This document shows positions 1-9,043 of a DNA stretch of 49,426 bases, in pieces. The stretch is from Candidatus Bathyarchaeota archaeon (lineage in GTDB: Archaea > Thermoproteota > Bathyarchaeia > Bathyarchaeales > Bathyarchaeaceae). The stretch is taken from the NCBI GenBank assembly GCA_030615265.1, contig JAUWZP010000004.1, positions 1 through 49,426 of the forward strand, in the 5' to 3' direction. Every line of letters begins with the position of its first letter. Position 1 is the stretch's first letter. Below the pieces are notes generated by a model, which saw only the letters and a program-made list of their open reading frames with translations, was not told the DNA's origin and searched no databases. The position numbers and the translations under genes were made by a program.

Positions 1-1631
1 TGCTCTTGAAGGTGACCCAAACGTTGAAACCCACTTTTTCGTGTGCAATGAAAGATTTCTCCACCCCACGCTGAATCGTCCAAACCATAGCCGTAGCCAT
101 CGCAGACTATACAGACTATTTCATCTAAGTTGTGCTCTGCCATAAGCGCAGCTGCATGAGCATAGTGATGTTGAACTTGAATTATTGGAAGACTGAGTTC
201 TTCTCCTAATTCTTGCGCAAGCATGGTTGAGGTGAATTTCGGATGAAGATCGCATGCTATGGCCTCGATTTTGCAGTTTGTAAGTCGCAAGAGATGTTTT
301 GCGGCTTTTTTCAGGAATTGAAGTGTTTCGAGGTTTTCCACGTCGCCTATATGCTGTGAGATGAACGCTTTATCCTTAGACAAGACGCATGAGCTTGCGT
401 TAAGCTCGGCCCCCAAGCCTAAAGCTGTGATTTTCACTGGCTTTTTCAGCCGGATGGGCTCTGGTGCGTATCCCCGTGACCTACGGATTAAACTGATTTT
501 TTCGCCATGAACACACATGACCGAGTCGTCACATCTTTGGGCGATAAGCCGATTGTGAAAGAGGAAGTAATCTACCAGATTCCCGAGTTTTGTAATTGCC
601 TCCTTGTTTTCTGTGACTATAGGATCGTTAGGTGGATTAGCGCTAGTCATAACAAAGGCGGGTTCCTGCACCTCATCAAAAAGCATGTAATGTAAACCCG
701 TGTACGGTAACATAACTCCAATGTTATGTAAACCAGGTGCAATCACATCTGAAAGATAATAATCAGCACTTTTCTTCAGCAGAACGATTGGTCGAATATG
801 TGAAGTGAGCAATTCCGCTTCTTTCGTGTTTACTTCGGCAAATGATCGCGCTGCTTCGAGGTTTCGAGCCATGATGGCGAAGGGTTTCTGGGCTCGATGC
901 TTAACCGTTCTAAGCTTGGCAACTGGTTCTGATTTTGTGGTTGCGGTAGCTACATGGAAGCCTCCATAGCCCTTTATTGCCACTATGTAGCCTTCTTCCA
1001 GCAGTTTGCCTACTTCGCGAATTGGGTCTTTACTGTCGACTTGTTGCCCGTCATTGGTTGTTAAGTAGGCTTGAGGACCACACTTGGGGCAGGCTACAGT
1101 TTGAGCGTGGAAACGACGATTGATGGGCGCCTTGTATTCTCTTTGGCAAAAGTCGCACATAATGAACTCTTGCATCGTTGTGTTTTGTCGGTCGTAGGGC
1201 AACCGCTCAATAATAGTGTAACGAGGACCACAATTTGTGCATGTGATGAAAAAGTAGTTATAACGGTGGTCATTTGGATTTCTCAGTTCGTCTAGGCATT
1301 CGTCGCAGATAGCAATGTCAGGCGGAATAACAGAACCAGAAAGTTCAACCTCTTTGGAGCTTTTCAAAATTTTGAACTTTTCAAATTCGCTTTTGTCTTC
1401 TATGTACTCTGTAGTTATATTATGGATGCGAGCGAGAGGCGGTTTCTTTTCCACCAAGTCTTCAAGAAAGCTTCTGACATCATTTTGCTTTCCTTCAACA
1501 ACGATTTCAACATTGGCATCTCCTCGGTTTCGCACATAACCTACGAGCCCGTTTTTTACTGCAATCCGATAAACGAAGGGACGAAAACCAACACCTTGAA
1601 CAATGCCGCTAACTTTGATCTCAACCCGCAA
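1..1631 (-). CDS. hypF: Carbamoyltransferase HypF ([NiFe]-hydrogenase maturation), 3' end outside window
   Basis: Manual translation of minus strand from TTG at 1631: LRVEIKVSGIVQGVGFRPFVYRIA (acylphosphatase domain), then CDECLDELRNPNDHRYNYFFITCTNCGPRYTI zinc fingers, YrdC-like MTSANPPNDPIV, and HHYAHAAALMAEH; open to window edge. Absent from the supplied ORF track. Confidence 0.95.
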   Translation of the reverse strand, partial: MRVEIKVSGIVQGVGFRPFVYRIAVKNGLVGYVRNRGDANVEIVVEGKQNDVRSFLEDLVEKKPPLARIHNITTEYIEDKSEFEKFKILKSSKEVELSGSVIPPDIAICDECLDELRNPNDHRYNYFFITCTNCGPRYTIIERLPYDRQNTTMQEFIMCDFCQREYKAPINRRFHAQTVACPKCGPQAYLTTNDGQQVDSKDPIREVGKLLEEGYIVAIKGYGGFHVATATTKSEPVAKLRTVKHRAQKPFAIMARNLEAARSFAEVNTKEAELLTSHIRPIVLLKKSADYYLSDVIAPGLHNIGVMLPYTGLHYMLFDEVQEPAFVMTSANPPNDPIVTENKEAITKLGNLVDYFLFHNRLIAQRCDDSVMCVHGEKISLIRRSRGYAPEPIRLKKPVKITALGLGAELNASSCVLSKDKAFISQHIGDVENLETLQFLKKAAKHLLRLTNCKIEAIACDLHPKFTSTMLAQELGEELSLPIIQVQHHYAHAAALMAEHNLDEIVCIVCDGYGYGLDDSAWGGEIFHCTRKSGFQRLGHLQE

Positions 1632-1869
1632 TGGTTAGTTTGCTCCTAGAAACTGCAAATTGACAGTTGTGTTTCGTATAAGTATATCGCAAACTAGGAA
1701 ATTGTGCGAGCAATCAAACAGCGAAACGCTATATTTTTTGTCTGACATATCCTTTAAGAGTGCATTAGGCATTTAGCAGTAAAGTTTAGCTAAGTTATAT
1801 AAGCACTGTAGTAACCTACATGATAAGTGATTTCGAACATCCTACGACCGAAGGATTAGGTGGCCTCTC

Positions 1870-2739
1870 GTGGAGAAAGTAAAGGTCGGAGTTTTTAAAT
1901 GCGGTAACATTGGAGTATCCCCTCTGTTTGAACTTCTCCTAGATGAACTGGCTGACCGTCGAGATATTAAAATCCGAACCGTGACGACGGGTTCAAAGAT
2001 GGGTGTCGAAGACGTTGAAGAGGCTCTGCCAAAACTTTTTGAATTTGACCCAAATCTCTTAGTTTCTGTATCTCCTAATCCATCAATATCGGGGCCAGCA
2101 AAGGTTAGAGAGAAATTATCGAACAGTGGCGTGCCTAGTGTGGTTATTTCGGATGCTCCTGGGAAGCGTATTAAGGTTGAACTTGAAAAGCAAGGTTTAG
2201 GCTATATAATAATCACGGGTGATCCCCTCATTGGAGCGCGAAGGGAATTTCTTGACCCGGTAGAGATGGCGATTTTTAATTCAAACATCATTAAGGTGCT
2301 TGCAATTACTGGCGTTTATAGAATAATTCATCGAGAAATTGATAAATTGATACATGCAATCAAAATGGGATTGCGTCCAGTTTTACCTAAATTAATAATT
2401 GATGTAAACAGCATTCGAGACAACTCTGATTTTGAAAACCCCTATGCAAACGCCAAAGCGATAGCTGCTTATGAATTGGCTGAGAAAATTGCCGAGATTA
2501 ATGTCCAAGCATGTTTCATAGAGAAAGAACGTGATAAATACATTCCACTTGTAGCTTGTGCACATGAAATAGCTCAGGTAGCTGCTAGGTTAGCCGAAGA
2601 GGCCAGGGAAATTGAAAAATACAGTGACACCTTGGTGAGGAAACCCCATTCTAAAGATGGGAAACCTAAAATCAAAACTAAACTGATGCTTCCTCCAACT
2701 TTAGATGAAGAATTTTATCGGAAATTACTTAAGAAATGA
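1870..2739 (+). CDS. mtd: F420-dependent methylenetetrahydromethanopterin dehydrogenase
   Basis: VGVFKCGNIGVSPLFELLLDELADRRDI...GSKMG N-terminus and overall Mtd pattern; GTG start with GGATTAGGTG upstream. Confidence 0.95.
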   Translation: MEKVKVGVFKCGNIGVSPLFELLLDELADRRDIKIRTVTTGSKMGVEDVEEALPKLFEFDPNLLVSVSPNPSISGPAKVREKLSNSGVPSVVISDAPGKRIKVELEKQGLGYIIITGDPLIGARREFLDPVEMAIFNSNIIKVLAITGVYRIIHREIDKLIHAIKMGLRPVLPKLIIDVNSIRDNSDFENPYANAKAIAAYELAEKIAEINVQACFIEKERDKYIPLVACAHEIAQVAARLAEEAREIEKYSDTLVRKPHSKDGKPKIKTKLMLPPTLDEEFYRKLLKK

Positions 2740-2813
2740 AAACTTGCTTGGGGCAGTGGAACTCACAGAATCTTAAACTTTCCCTTCTGGTGGAGGTTCA
2801 CAGTTGAAATTTT

Positions 2814-2864
2814 GTATATACGTTACTTATCTGTATATAAGGTATTTCGACTAGGTATATATAT
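2814..2864 (+). promoter_or_regulatory. Stacked TATA-box-like elements upstream of the mtdB-like gene
   Basis: tgtatata (2813-2820), tgtatataa (2832-2840), ggtatatatatttc (2855-2867) in an AT-rich intergenic gap; the last lies ~35-40 nt before the TTG start. Confidence 0.4.
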
Positions 2865-2897
2865 TTCGCGTTTTACTATAAAACATGGTGGTTAAAG

Positions 2898-4631
2898 TTG
2901 AAAGTGCTTGAAATCACACCCTTAGAAGATAAGAAATTAGTTGTTTTAATCGTTGAGAAAGAGTATAATGAACCATTTTGGATAACTGAACCTCCCGCCA
3001 CCGCACATTCTGAGATGCTTCGTTCCCTCTTTAGACCTTCCATAGCCCTCCACAAGTTCTTAGGGAATCTAACTAAGAAAGTTAATCCCGACTTTGCAAC
3101 TGAAGAGCTGGGCATGCGCTCGCAAAAGGAGTTTTACGAAGACAACGTTTTAACCCAACTGTTTCGAAAAGACAACGTTCCCTTCTTTCCCGTCGATATT
3201 GATGGAAATGCCAAGATGTACCTTGCTGCAAGCTTGGGCAAGAAGAGAGAGTTAAGAGACAATGTACTAAAAGCTTTAACTAAGTTTTCTAAGAAAAAGG
3301 GCGAAAAAGATTCTCAGGAGGAGGAATACCTAGTTGCTTATGGTCAATGTTTGCAACTTGAGCTTGAGGAGCAAGAGCGGGAAGTAAGTTTTCCTGTGAG
3401 GGAAAGCTGGATTGTTATGGGTATTCTGGATCATGCTAGAGAGCTTGATGCTGAAGAAGAGATTACTTGTCTTCATATAGGCAGTCCAGAGCATGTAGAC
3501 GGAATTAAAAAGCTTTTGGAATCCTTAGATATCCGAGTTGAAGTCCTTAAACTTTCAAAGAAGATAGTTTCAGCCCATGTTGAGGCTCCGCGCTCCGATG
3601 AACTAGCGAATTTGTTGGAATCAATGCAAATTCAGGTGAAACCAGTCATTAGAAAGGCTTCAAACGACGCCCCACATCTTCTATTTTACTTAGACACCGA
3701 CAGGAAAGCTAGTCCTTTTGACATCTGCATGGCATACGATGCTGGATATAATGCTGTCATACCTTATGCGGATGTGACCCCAGAGGACGGTAAGAAAATT
3801 GTTGAGGATGCCATATTTTCTAGGGGGCCAAAGGCAGTTAAGCATACGTGCTTTTTTATTGGTGGAAAAAACGTCGAAAAAGCTGAGGAAGTTTTTGAGG
3901 TTGTAAGAGACGCGATGTTTCCACCTTTCAAGACGAGTATAATAATTGATCCGGCCGGTGCTTACACAACAGCGGCTGCTATGGTTGCGAAAGTTGAAGA
4001 TGCTCTTTTATCTCATAAGCTTGGCGACTTTAAAGACAAAACCTGCGCGGTTCTAGGCACAGGGGCTGTTGGACAAATAGCAACGGTTCTCTTAGCTAAG
4101 CTTGGGTGCAATGTGATGATTGCCAGCCTCAACCCGAAGCGTGTAGATGGAAAAGAATACGCTGAAAACATTGCACGGCTTCTCGCTGATAGATATGGAG
4201 TAAAAGTAAAAGGTGTTTTCGCGCCTACACGAGCCGAAAAGCTTGAGATCCTAAAGAAAGCTGATGTAATATTTTGCGCTGGGGCAAGAGGTATCCGTGT
4301 TATTGAAAAAGATTTGTTCAAGGAGCTTAAACTCATGAAAGTTCTGATTGACATAAACGCGATCCCACCCTTCGGAATAGAGGGAATAAAACTGAAAGAT
4401 GACATGAAGGAAGTAGCACCTGGAATCTTTGGAATCGGAGCGCTAACAGTAGGTGACTTGAAGCATAAGTTGGAGAAAGAGATTTTGAGAGAATCGCGAG
4501 CTAACGGAAGAGAAATATATAACTACAGTCTGGCTTTACAGCTTGCGAGGAAACTGCTTCAGAAAAAAATCTCTCCAGCTAAACTAACATTAACCCTGAG
4601 TTATCCATCTGCTAAGAGGGATTCTAAGTAG
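2898..4631 (+). CDS. MtdB-like NAD(P)-dependent methylene-H4MPT dehydrogenase with ~260-aa N-terminal extension of unknown identity
   Basis: C-terminal ~310 aa: LLFYLDTDRKASPFDICMAYDAGYNAVIPYADVTPEDGKKIVEDAIFSRGPKAVKHTCFFIGG...IIDPAGAYTTAAAMVAKVE...VLGTGAVGQ (MtdB/Mpt_N plus Rossmann). N-terminal part not recognised. TTG start. Confidence 0.85.
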   Translation: MKVLEITPLEDKKLVVLIVEKEYNEPFWITEPPATAHSEMLRSLFRPSIALHKFLGNLTKKVNPDFATEELGMRSQKEFYEDNVLTQLFRKDNVPFFPVDIDGNAKMYLAASLGKKRELRDNVLKALTKFSKKKGEKDSQEEEYLVAYGQCLQLELEEQEREVSFPVRESWIVMGILDHARELDAEEEITCLHIGSPEHVDGIKKLLESLDIRVEVLKLSKKIVSAHVEAPRSDELANLLESMQIQVKPVIRKASNDAPHLLFYLDTDRKASPFDICMAYDAGYNAVIPYADVTPEDGKKIVEDAIFSRGPKAVKHTCFFIGGKNVEKAEEVFEVVRDAMFPPFKTSIIIDPAGAYTTAAAMVAKVEDALLSHKLGDFKDKTCAVLGTGAVGQIATVLLAKLGCNVMIASLNPKRVDGKEYAENIARLLADRYGVKVKGVFAPTRAEKLEILKKADVIFCAGARGIRVIEKDLFKELKLMKVLIDINAIPPFGIEGIKLKDDMKEVAPGIFGIGALTVGDLKHKLEKEILRESRANGREIYNYSLALQLARKLLQKKISPAKLTLTLSYPSAKRDSK

Positions 4632-5640
4632 CCATTCTATAAGCGCGGTTTATGGCTATCTCAGCTATGTCCGCTGCACACTCGGCAATTCTCTTTATGC
4701 TACCACGGATAGAACAAATTGCACAGATCATCAGAGGGTTCTTTTGTTTACTCATAAATGTCTTTGAGGCTATCTCTCGATCTAGCTTCTCAATCTTTTT
4801 TTGTTGTTCCAATATTTCCACGGCGCTGGCAACCTCCTTTGAGGAGAAGGCATCAACTGCTCTGTCATATAGTTTAAGAGCTTCTGTGCCTGCAGTGAAC
4901 ATAAGAGCTAATAGATGATCGGGTATCTTTTGTCGGCTTCCATCTAACATTATTATGTGCTTCGCTATGTTGGCAGAATGGTCTGCGGTATGCTCGACTC
5001 TATACACGAGAGTTTGGTAGTCCATGCAATCTAGAGGCGTGATATCAAGTTGATTTGCTAAGATCGAATCTTGGGTGGCATTACGCAGTAGTCGGAGAAG
5101 AAAAAAGGAAAAGTGATCGACGTCATCGTCAAGAGAGAACACAGCCTTTGCAAGCATTATATCTTGGTTTATTAGGGAATTCAGTGCGTCCCGACACATG
5201 GAATGTGCGAGTAGATGCATCCTATGGATTGCCACCTTAGGTGAAGCCTTTGATTCATCTATCAAAGTTTGAATATGCATACTTTTAGCGTTGGACTCCA
5301 TTATTCTCATATAAAGCATCCTGACAATGTTTCGAATCGCTTTTCTTTGTGCAACAGAAAATATCTTTTCTGACATGATTTTAATGTCAGAGTAGCCATT
5401 CAAATAACAGCCAATTATCCTTCGAACAATTAGAATTCCCTTCTCCTTTGGATCAGCATAAAGGGTTATTTCTTTGGACTCCTTTTTCATTTCAGCACTT
5501 GGAAAAACCACTAGAGAACGATCACGCTGAACAGCGAGAGAAACGACGTCACCTTTTTTTATCTCGTTTAATCTAACCCAATGTTTCGGAAGAGAAATTA
5601 CTAGAGAGGACCTACCTAACGACATAACCTTGCGTTCCAT
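4624..5640 (-). CDS. AbrB-like plus PhoU-domain phosphate-uptake regulator
   Basis: MERKVMSLGRSSLVISLPKHWVRLNEIKKGDVVSLAVQRDRSLVVFP (SpoVT/AbrB-type) followed by helical PhoU-like repeats; converges with and overlaps the mtdB-like gene by 8 bp. Confidence 0.85.
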   Translation of the reverse strand: MERKVMSLGRSSLVISLPKHWVRLNEIKKGDVVSLAVQRDRSLVVFPSAEMKKESKEITLYADPKEKGILIVRRIIGCYLNGYSDIKIMSEKIFSVAQRKAIRNIVRMLYMRIMESNAKSMHIQTLIDESKASPKVAIHRMHLLAHSMCRDALNSLINQDIMLAKAVFSLDDDVDHFSFFLLRLLRNATQDSILANQLDITPLDCMDYQTLVYRVEHTADHSANIAKHIIMLDGSRQKIPDHLLALMFTAGTEALKLYDRAVDAFSSKEVASAVEILEQQKKIEKLDREIASKTFMSKQKNPLMICAICSIRGSIKRIAECAADIAEIAINRAYRMAT

Positions 5641-5857
5641 AATATTCCCTCTACTACATATTAGCTGATTCCACTCTATTAATACATGTTAAAGCAAATA
5701 TATATTTGATTTCAAACAGACAGAATGAACTTCAGACGTGTGAAATGCCCAATTCCTGTTATGCAATAAATGTGAAATGACCCAAAGAGCTGGACACATC
5801 ACACGTGCATTTCAGCAAAATGCGAGCATATGCTGATGGATCTGGAGGTTCCATAAG

Positions 5858-6367
5858 TCACATGCGGAGGAATCTCGACAGCAACTTAACTATGCAATCT
5901 GAGGTATTTTGCACTTCTCTTGTCAGACCTTCACCGAACCTCGTATCCCCTGGCTGAATTAATAGCAGTGCAATCTTGGCTTTTGTTTCTCTTGCCAAAT
6001 ACTCACAGAAGATTCGAAGGGGGAGAGCATGGGTTGACACTGCCTGTCGTTCCATCAGTTGTTTAGAACTAAGAAGTTTTGTTGAGCCAGATTTCAAATT
6101 GAGCAAAGCTGCATCGATGATCAGTACGTGGCTGGGGTTAAACTTGATTATTGGCTCTATGAAATTCTCGGGAACCGTCTCGCACTCTATCAGGTAGACT
6201 GATGATGAAACAGTGTCTTGCAAGTCTCTAACTATCTTGACGCCAACGAAATCGTCTCTTCGAAGAGGGTTTCCAATACCTGCGATAACCACTCTGTGAG
6301 CTCCAGAAAGCCATTCTTGCAGATCATGCTCCATTTCGTCTTCGTCTCGTTTTTTGAAAGCGATCAT
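5858..6367 (-). CDS. [NiFe]-hydrogenase maturation protease (HycI/HyaD family)
   Basis: VVIAGIGNPLRRDDFVGVKIVRDL, LIIDAALL, STHALPL motifs. Confidence 0.9.
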   Translation of the reverse strand: MIAFKKRDEDEMEHDLQEWLSGAHRVVIAGIGNPLRRDDFVGVKIVRDLQDTVSSSVYLIECETVPENFIEPIIKFNPSHVLIIDAALLNLKSGSTKLLSSKQLMERQAVSTHALPLRIFCEYLARETKAKIALLLIQPGDTRFGEGLTREVQNTSDCIVKLLSRFLRM

Positions 6368-6643
6368 TGACTTTACTCTCTTCTTTCAGTGATAAGAGAA
6401 TTTCGTTCTAGACGGCTTGGCACGAGTTTACGATCTCACGTCCTCTGATTCAGAATTGGAATAATCCAGTTTTGTGAGATTCCAGCTGAATAAGAGGTAA
6501 AATCGGATGATGTCCTTGTTTTGTACATTATTTACAGTGAAAAACATAAAAAAGGCATCTATCGCCCTCAAATAGCTAAACTTAAATTGGAGAAGCTCAT
6601 TCTCTATCAGACTCTGGTATAATGTCTCCATATAGGTGGTTGC

Positions 6644-7582
6644 ATGGAAAAACTGAAATTTGCCTTTTATTGGGCTGCCAGCTGTGGAGGCTGCGAAATC
6701 GCGGTTCTAGATATAAACGAGAAAATCTTGGATGTTGTTGCTAAGGCGGACATCGTCTTTTGGCCAGTCGCCATAGACATCAAATATAAAGACGTAGAGG
6801 ATATGCCAGACAAACACATAGATGTTTGCTTTTTCAACGGTGCAATCAGAACCGACGAACAGGAACACATGGCTAAGCTTCTGAGGAAAAAAGCGAAAGT
6901 CTTGGTAGCCTTTGGCTCCTGTGCCTGTGACGGATGCGTCATAAGCCTTGCAAACCTTTGGAACAAAGAAACAATTTTTAAACGAGCGTATCTTGAGACG
7001 GCTTCCACGAAAAATCCTGATTCAGTGACACCGAAAACTTCCGTTAAGGTTAAAGAAGGAGAGCTGAAACTACCTGAATTCTACGACACCGTGAAAACCC
7101 TAGCTCAGACCGTAGACGTGGACTATTTTCTGTCAGGTTGCCCACCGCCGATTCCCCTTATACTTCAAGCTGTTGAAGCCATATTCAAGAACGAGCTTCC
7201 CCCAAAAGGATCTGTTCTAATGCCCAACAAATCCATCTGCGACGAGTGTCCAAGAGAGAAAAAAAACAAACAGCTCTCTGAAATAAAGAGAATCTATGAA
7301 ATCGAAGACGACTTGAAAACGTGTTTCTGGGATCAAGGAGTCATATGCATGGGTCCCGCCACACGAGCAGGCTGCGGCGCACAATGTCCAAACGTGAACA
7401 TGCCTTGCACTGGTTGCGATGGTCCAGGTCCGCTCGTGACCGACCAAGGTGCCGCCGCCGTCAGCGCGCTTGCATCCATCGCTGTCAATCCTGATGTCAT
7501 TAATCAGGTCGTGGACCCTATTGGAACTTTCTACAAATACTCCTTGGCTAGATCTATCTTGAGGAGGAAGGTGATGAAATGA
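6644..7582 (+). CDS. mvhG: Group 3-type [NiFe] hydrogenase small subunit (MvhG/VhuG-like)
   Basis: FYWAASCGGCEIAVLDI, AFGSCACDGC, LSGCPPPIPLI, C-terminal Cys-rich cluster CMGPATRAGCGAQCPNVNMPCTGCDGP. Confidence 0.92.
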   Translation: MEKLKFAFYWAASCGGCEIAVLDINEKILDVVAKADIVFWPVAIDIKYKDVEDMPDKHIDVCFFNGAIRTDEQEHMAKLLRKKAKVLVAFGSCACDGCVISLANLWNKETIFKRAYLETASTKNPDSVTPKTSVKVKEGELKLPEFYDTVKTLAQTVDVDYFLSGCPPPIPLILQAVEAIFKNELPPKGSVLMPNKSICDECPREKKNKQLSEIKRIYEIEDDLKTCFWDQGVICMGPATRAGCGAQCPNVNMPCTGCDGPGPLVTDQGAAAVSALASIAVNPDVINQVVDPIGTFYKYSLARSILRRKVMK

Positions 7583-9033
7583 ATGAAATAGTTATATATC
7601 CTGTCACTAGGCTGGAAGGCCATGGAAAAATCGTCATATTCCTAAACGACGAGGGAAACGTGGAAAACGCTTACTTGCAAGTTCCAGAGCTGAGAGGTTT
7701 CGAAAAGTTCTGTGAGGGCAGAAGAGCCGAAGACTTGCCCATAATAACTACCCGCATATGCGGTGTCTGTCCGGTTGCGCATCACATGGCGAGTGCAAAG
7801 GCATTGGACGCGGCGTTCAATGTGGAACCACCGGAGACGGCTAAGAAATTGAGAGAACTCGAATACTGTGCCTATTTCATCTACGATCACATACTTCACT
7901 TCTACTTCTTGGGAGGTCCCGACTTCGTAGTAGGACCTGACGCTCCACCCGCGAAGAGAAACATTCTTGGAGTGATAGAGAAGGTCGGCTTGGACATCGC
8001 TAAAGAGGTGATTAAGCACAGGGCCTATGGGCAGAAGATGACAGGCATACTCGGTGGCAGACCAACGCATCCAGTTAGCGCTTTGCCGGGCGGAATGGCG
8101 AAGGCTTTGTCTGAGGAGGAAAGGCAGGAAATCGAAAAGATGGCTAGAAGCTGCGTCGAGTTCGCGAAGTTTTCTCTGAAACTCTTCAACGATGTCGTGC
8201 TGAAAAACGTTGACTACGTGAATCTGATCAAGAGTGAACCTTACACTTTAAAGACCTATTACATGGGGACAGTTGACAAAAACAACAGAGTGAACTTCTA
8301 CGACGGCGATGTGCGAGTAGTTGATCCTGAAGGGAAGGAGTTCGTGAAGTTTGCTCCTTCAGAATACTTAGACATCATCGAAGAACATGTTGAACCATGG
8401 ACCTACGTCAAAATGCCTTACCTCAAAAAGATTGGCTGGAAAGGCTTAGTGGCAGGACCCGACAGCGGCATCTACAGAGTCGGTCCCCTTGGAAGACTGA
8501 ACGTCGCAGAAGGCATGACAACACCCATGGCTCAGGAAGAGTACGAGAGAATGTACAAGACTCTGGGTGGAAAACCCGTTCACGCCACCTTGGCTTTCCA
8601 CTGGGCGAGGTTGATAGAGCTTATGTACGCAACCGAACGATCCTTGGAATTGGTCACAGATAAGGAAATAACAAGCAAAGATATCAAGAACAAACCCGGA
8701 AAGCCCGGTGAAGGAGTTGGAATCGTCGAGGCTGCTAGAGGCACGTTAATTCACCACTATCATCTGGATGAAAAAGCCTTAGCCAAAAAAGTCAACTTGG
8801 TAGTGGCCACAACCCATAATACACCCGGCATCTGCATGTCCATAAAAAACGCCGCGATGGGTCTTATACGCAACGGCAAAGTCAATGATGGGCTGCTGAA
8901 CATGGTGGAGATGGCCTTCAGAGCTTACGACCCATGCTTTGCTTGCGCCACTCACTTTGCCATTGGTGAGATGCCCTTGGAAGTTAAGATTTACAATAAC
9001 AAAAAACGGCTCTTGAAAACGATAAGAAGGTGA
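7579..9033 (+). CDS. mvhA: Group 3-type [NiFe] hydrogenase large subunit (MvhA/VhuA-like)
   Basis: L1 motif RICGVCPVAHH, L2 motif DPCFACATHF, ATGA overlap with the small-subunit gene. Confidence 0.95.
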   Translation: MNEIVIYPVTRLEGHGKIVIFLNDEGNVENAYLQVPELRGFEKFCEGRRAEDLPIITTRICGVCPVAHHMASAKALDAAFNVEPPETAKKLRELEYCAYFIYDHILHFYFLGGPDFVVGPDAPPAKRNILGVIEKVGLDIAKEVIKHRAYGQKMTGILGGRPTHPVSALPGGMAKALSEEERQEIEKMARSCVEFAKFSLKLFNDVVLKNVDYVNLIKSEPYTLKTYYMGTVDKNNRVNFYDGDVRVVDPEGKEFVKFAPSEYLDIIEEHVEPWTYVKMPYLKKIGWKGLVAGPDSGIYRVGPLGRLNVAEGMTTPMAQEEYERMYKTLGGKPVHATLAFHWARLIELMYATERSLELVTDKEITSKDIKNKPGKPGEGVGIVEAARGTLIHHYHLDEKALAKKVNLVVATTHNTPGICMSIKNAAMGLIRNGKVNDGLLNMVEMAFRAYDPCFACATHFAIGEMPLEVKIYNNKKRLLKTIRR

Positions 9034-9043
9034 AGGGATCAAA

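Noticed and set aside
5730-5830. Partial inverted repeat gtgtgaaatgc / cacgtgcatttc upstream of the phoU-like gene
   Set aside because: Imperfect, long spacing, no supporting context.
6428-6631. 67-aa minus-strand ORF upstream of the hydrogenase operon
   Set aside because: Unconvincing composition, no recognised motif, lies in the likely promoter region of mvhG.
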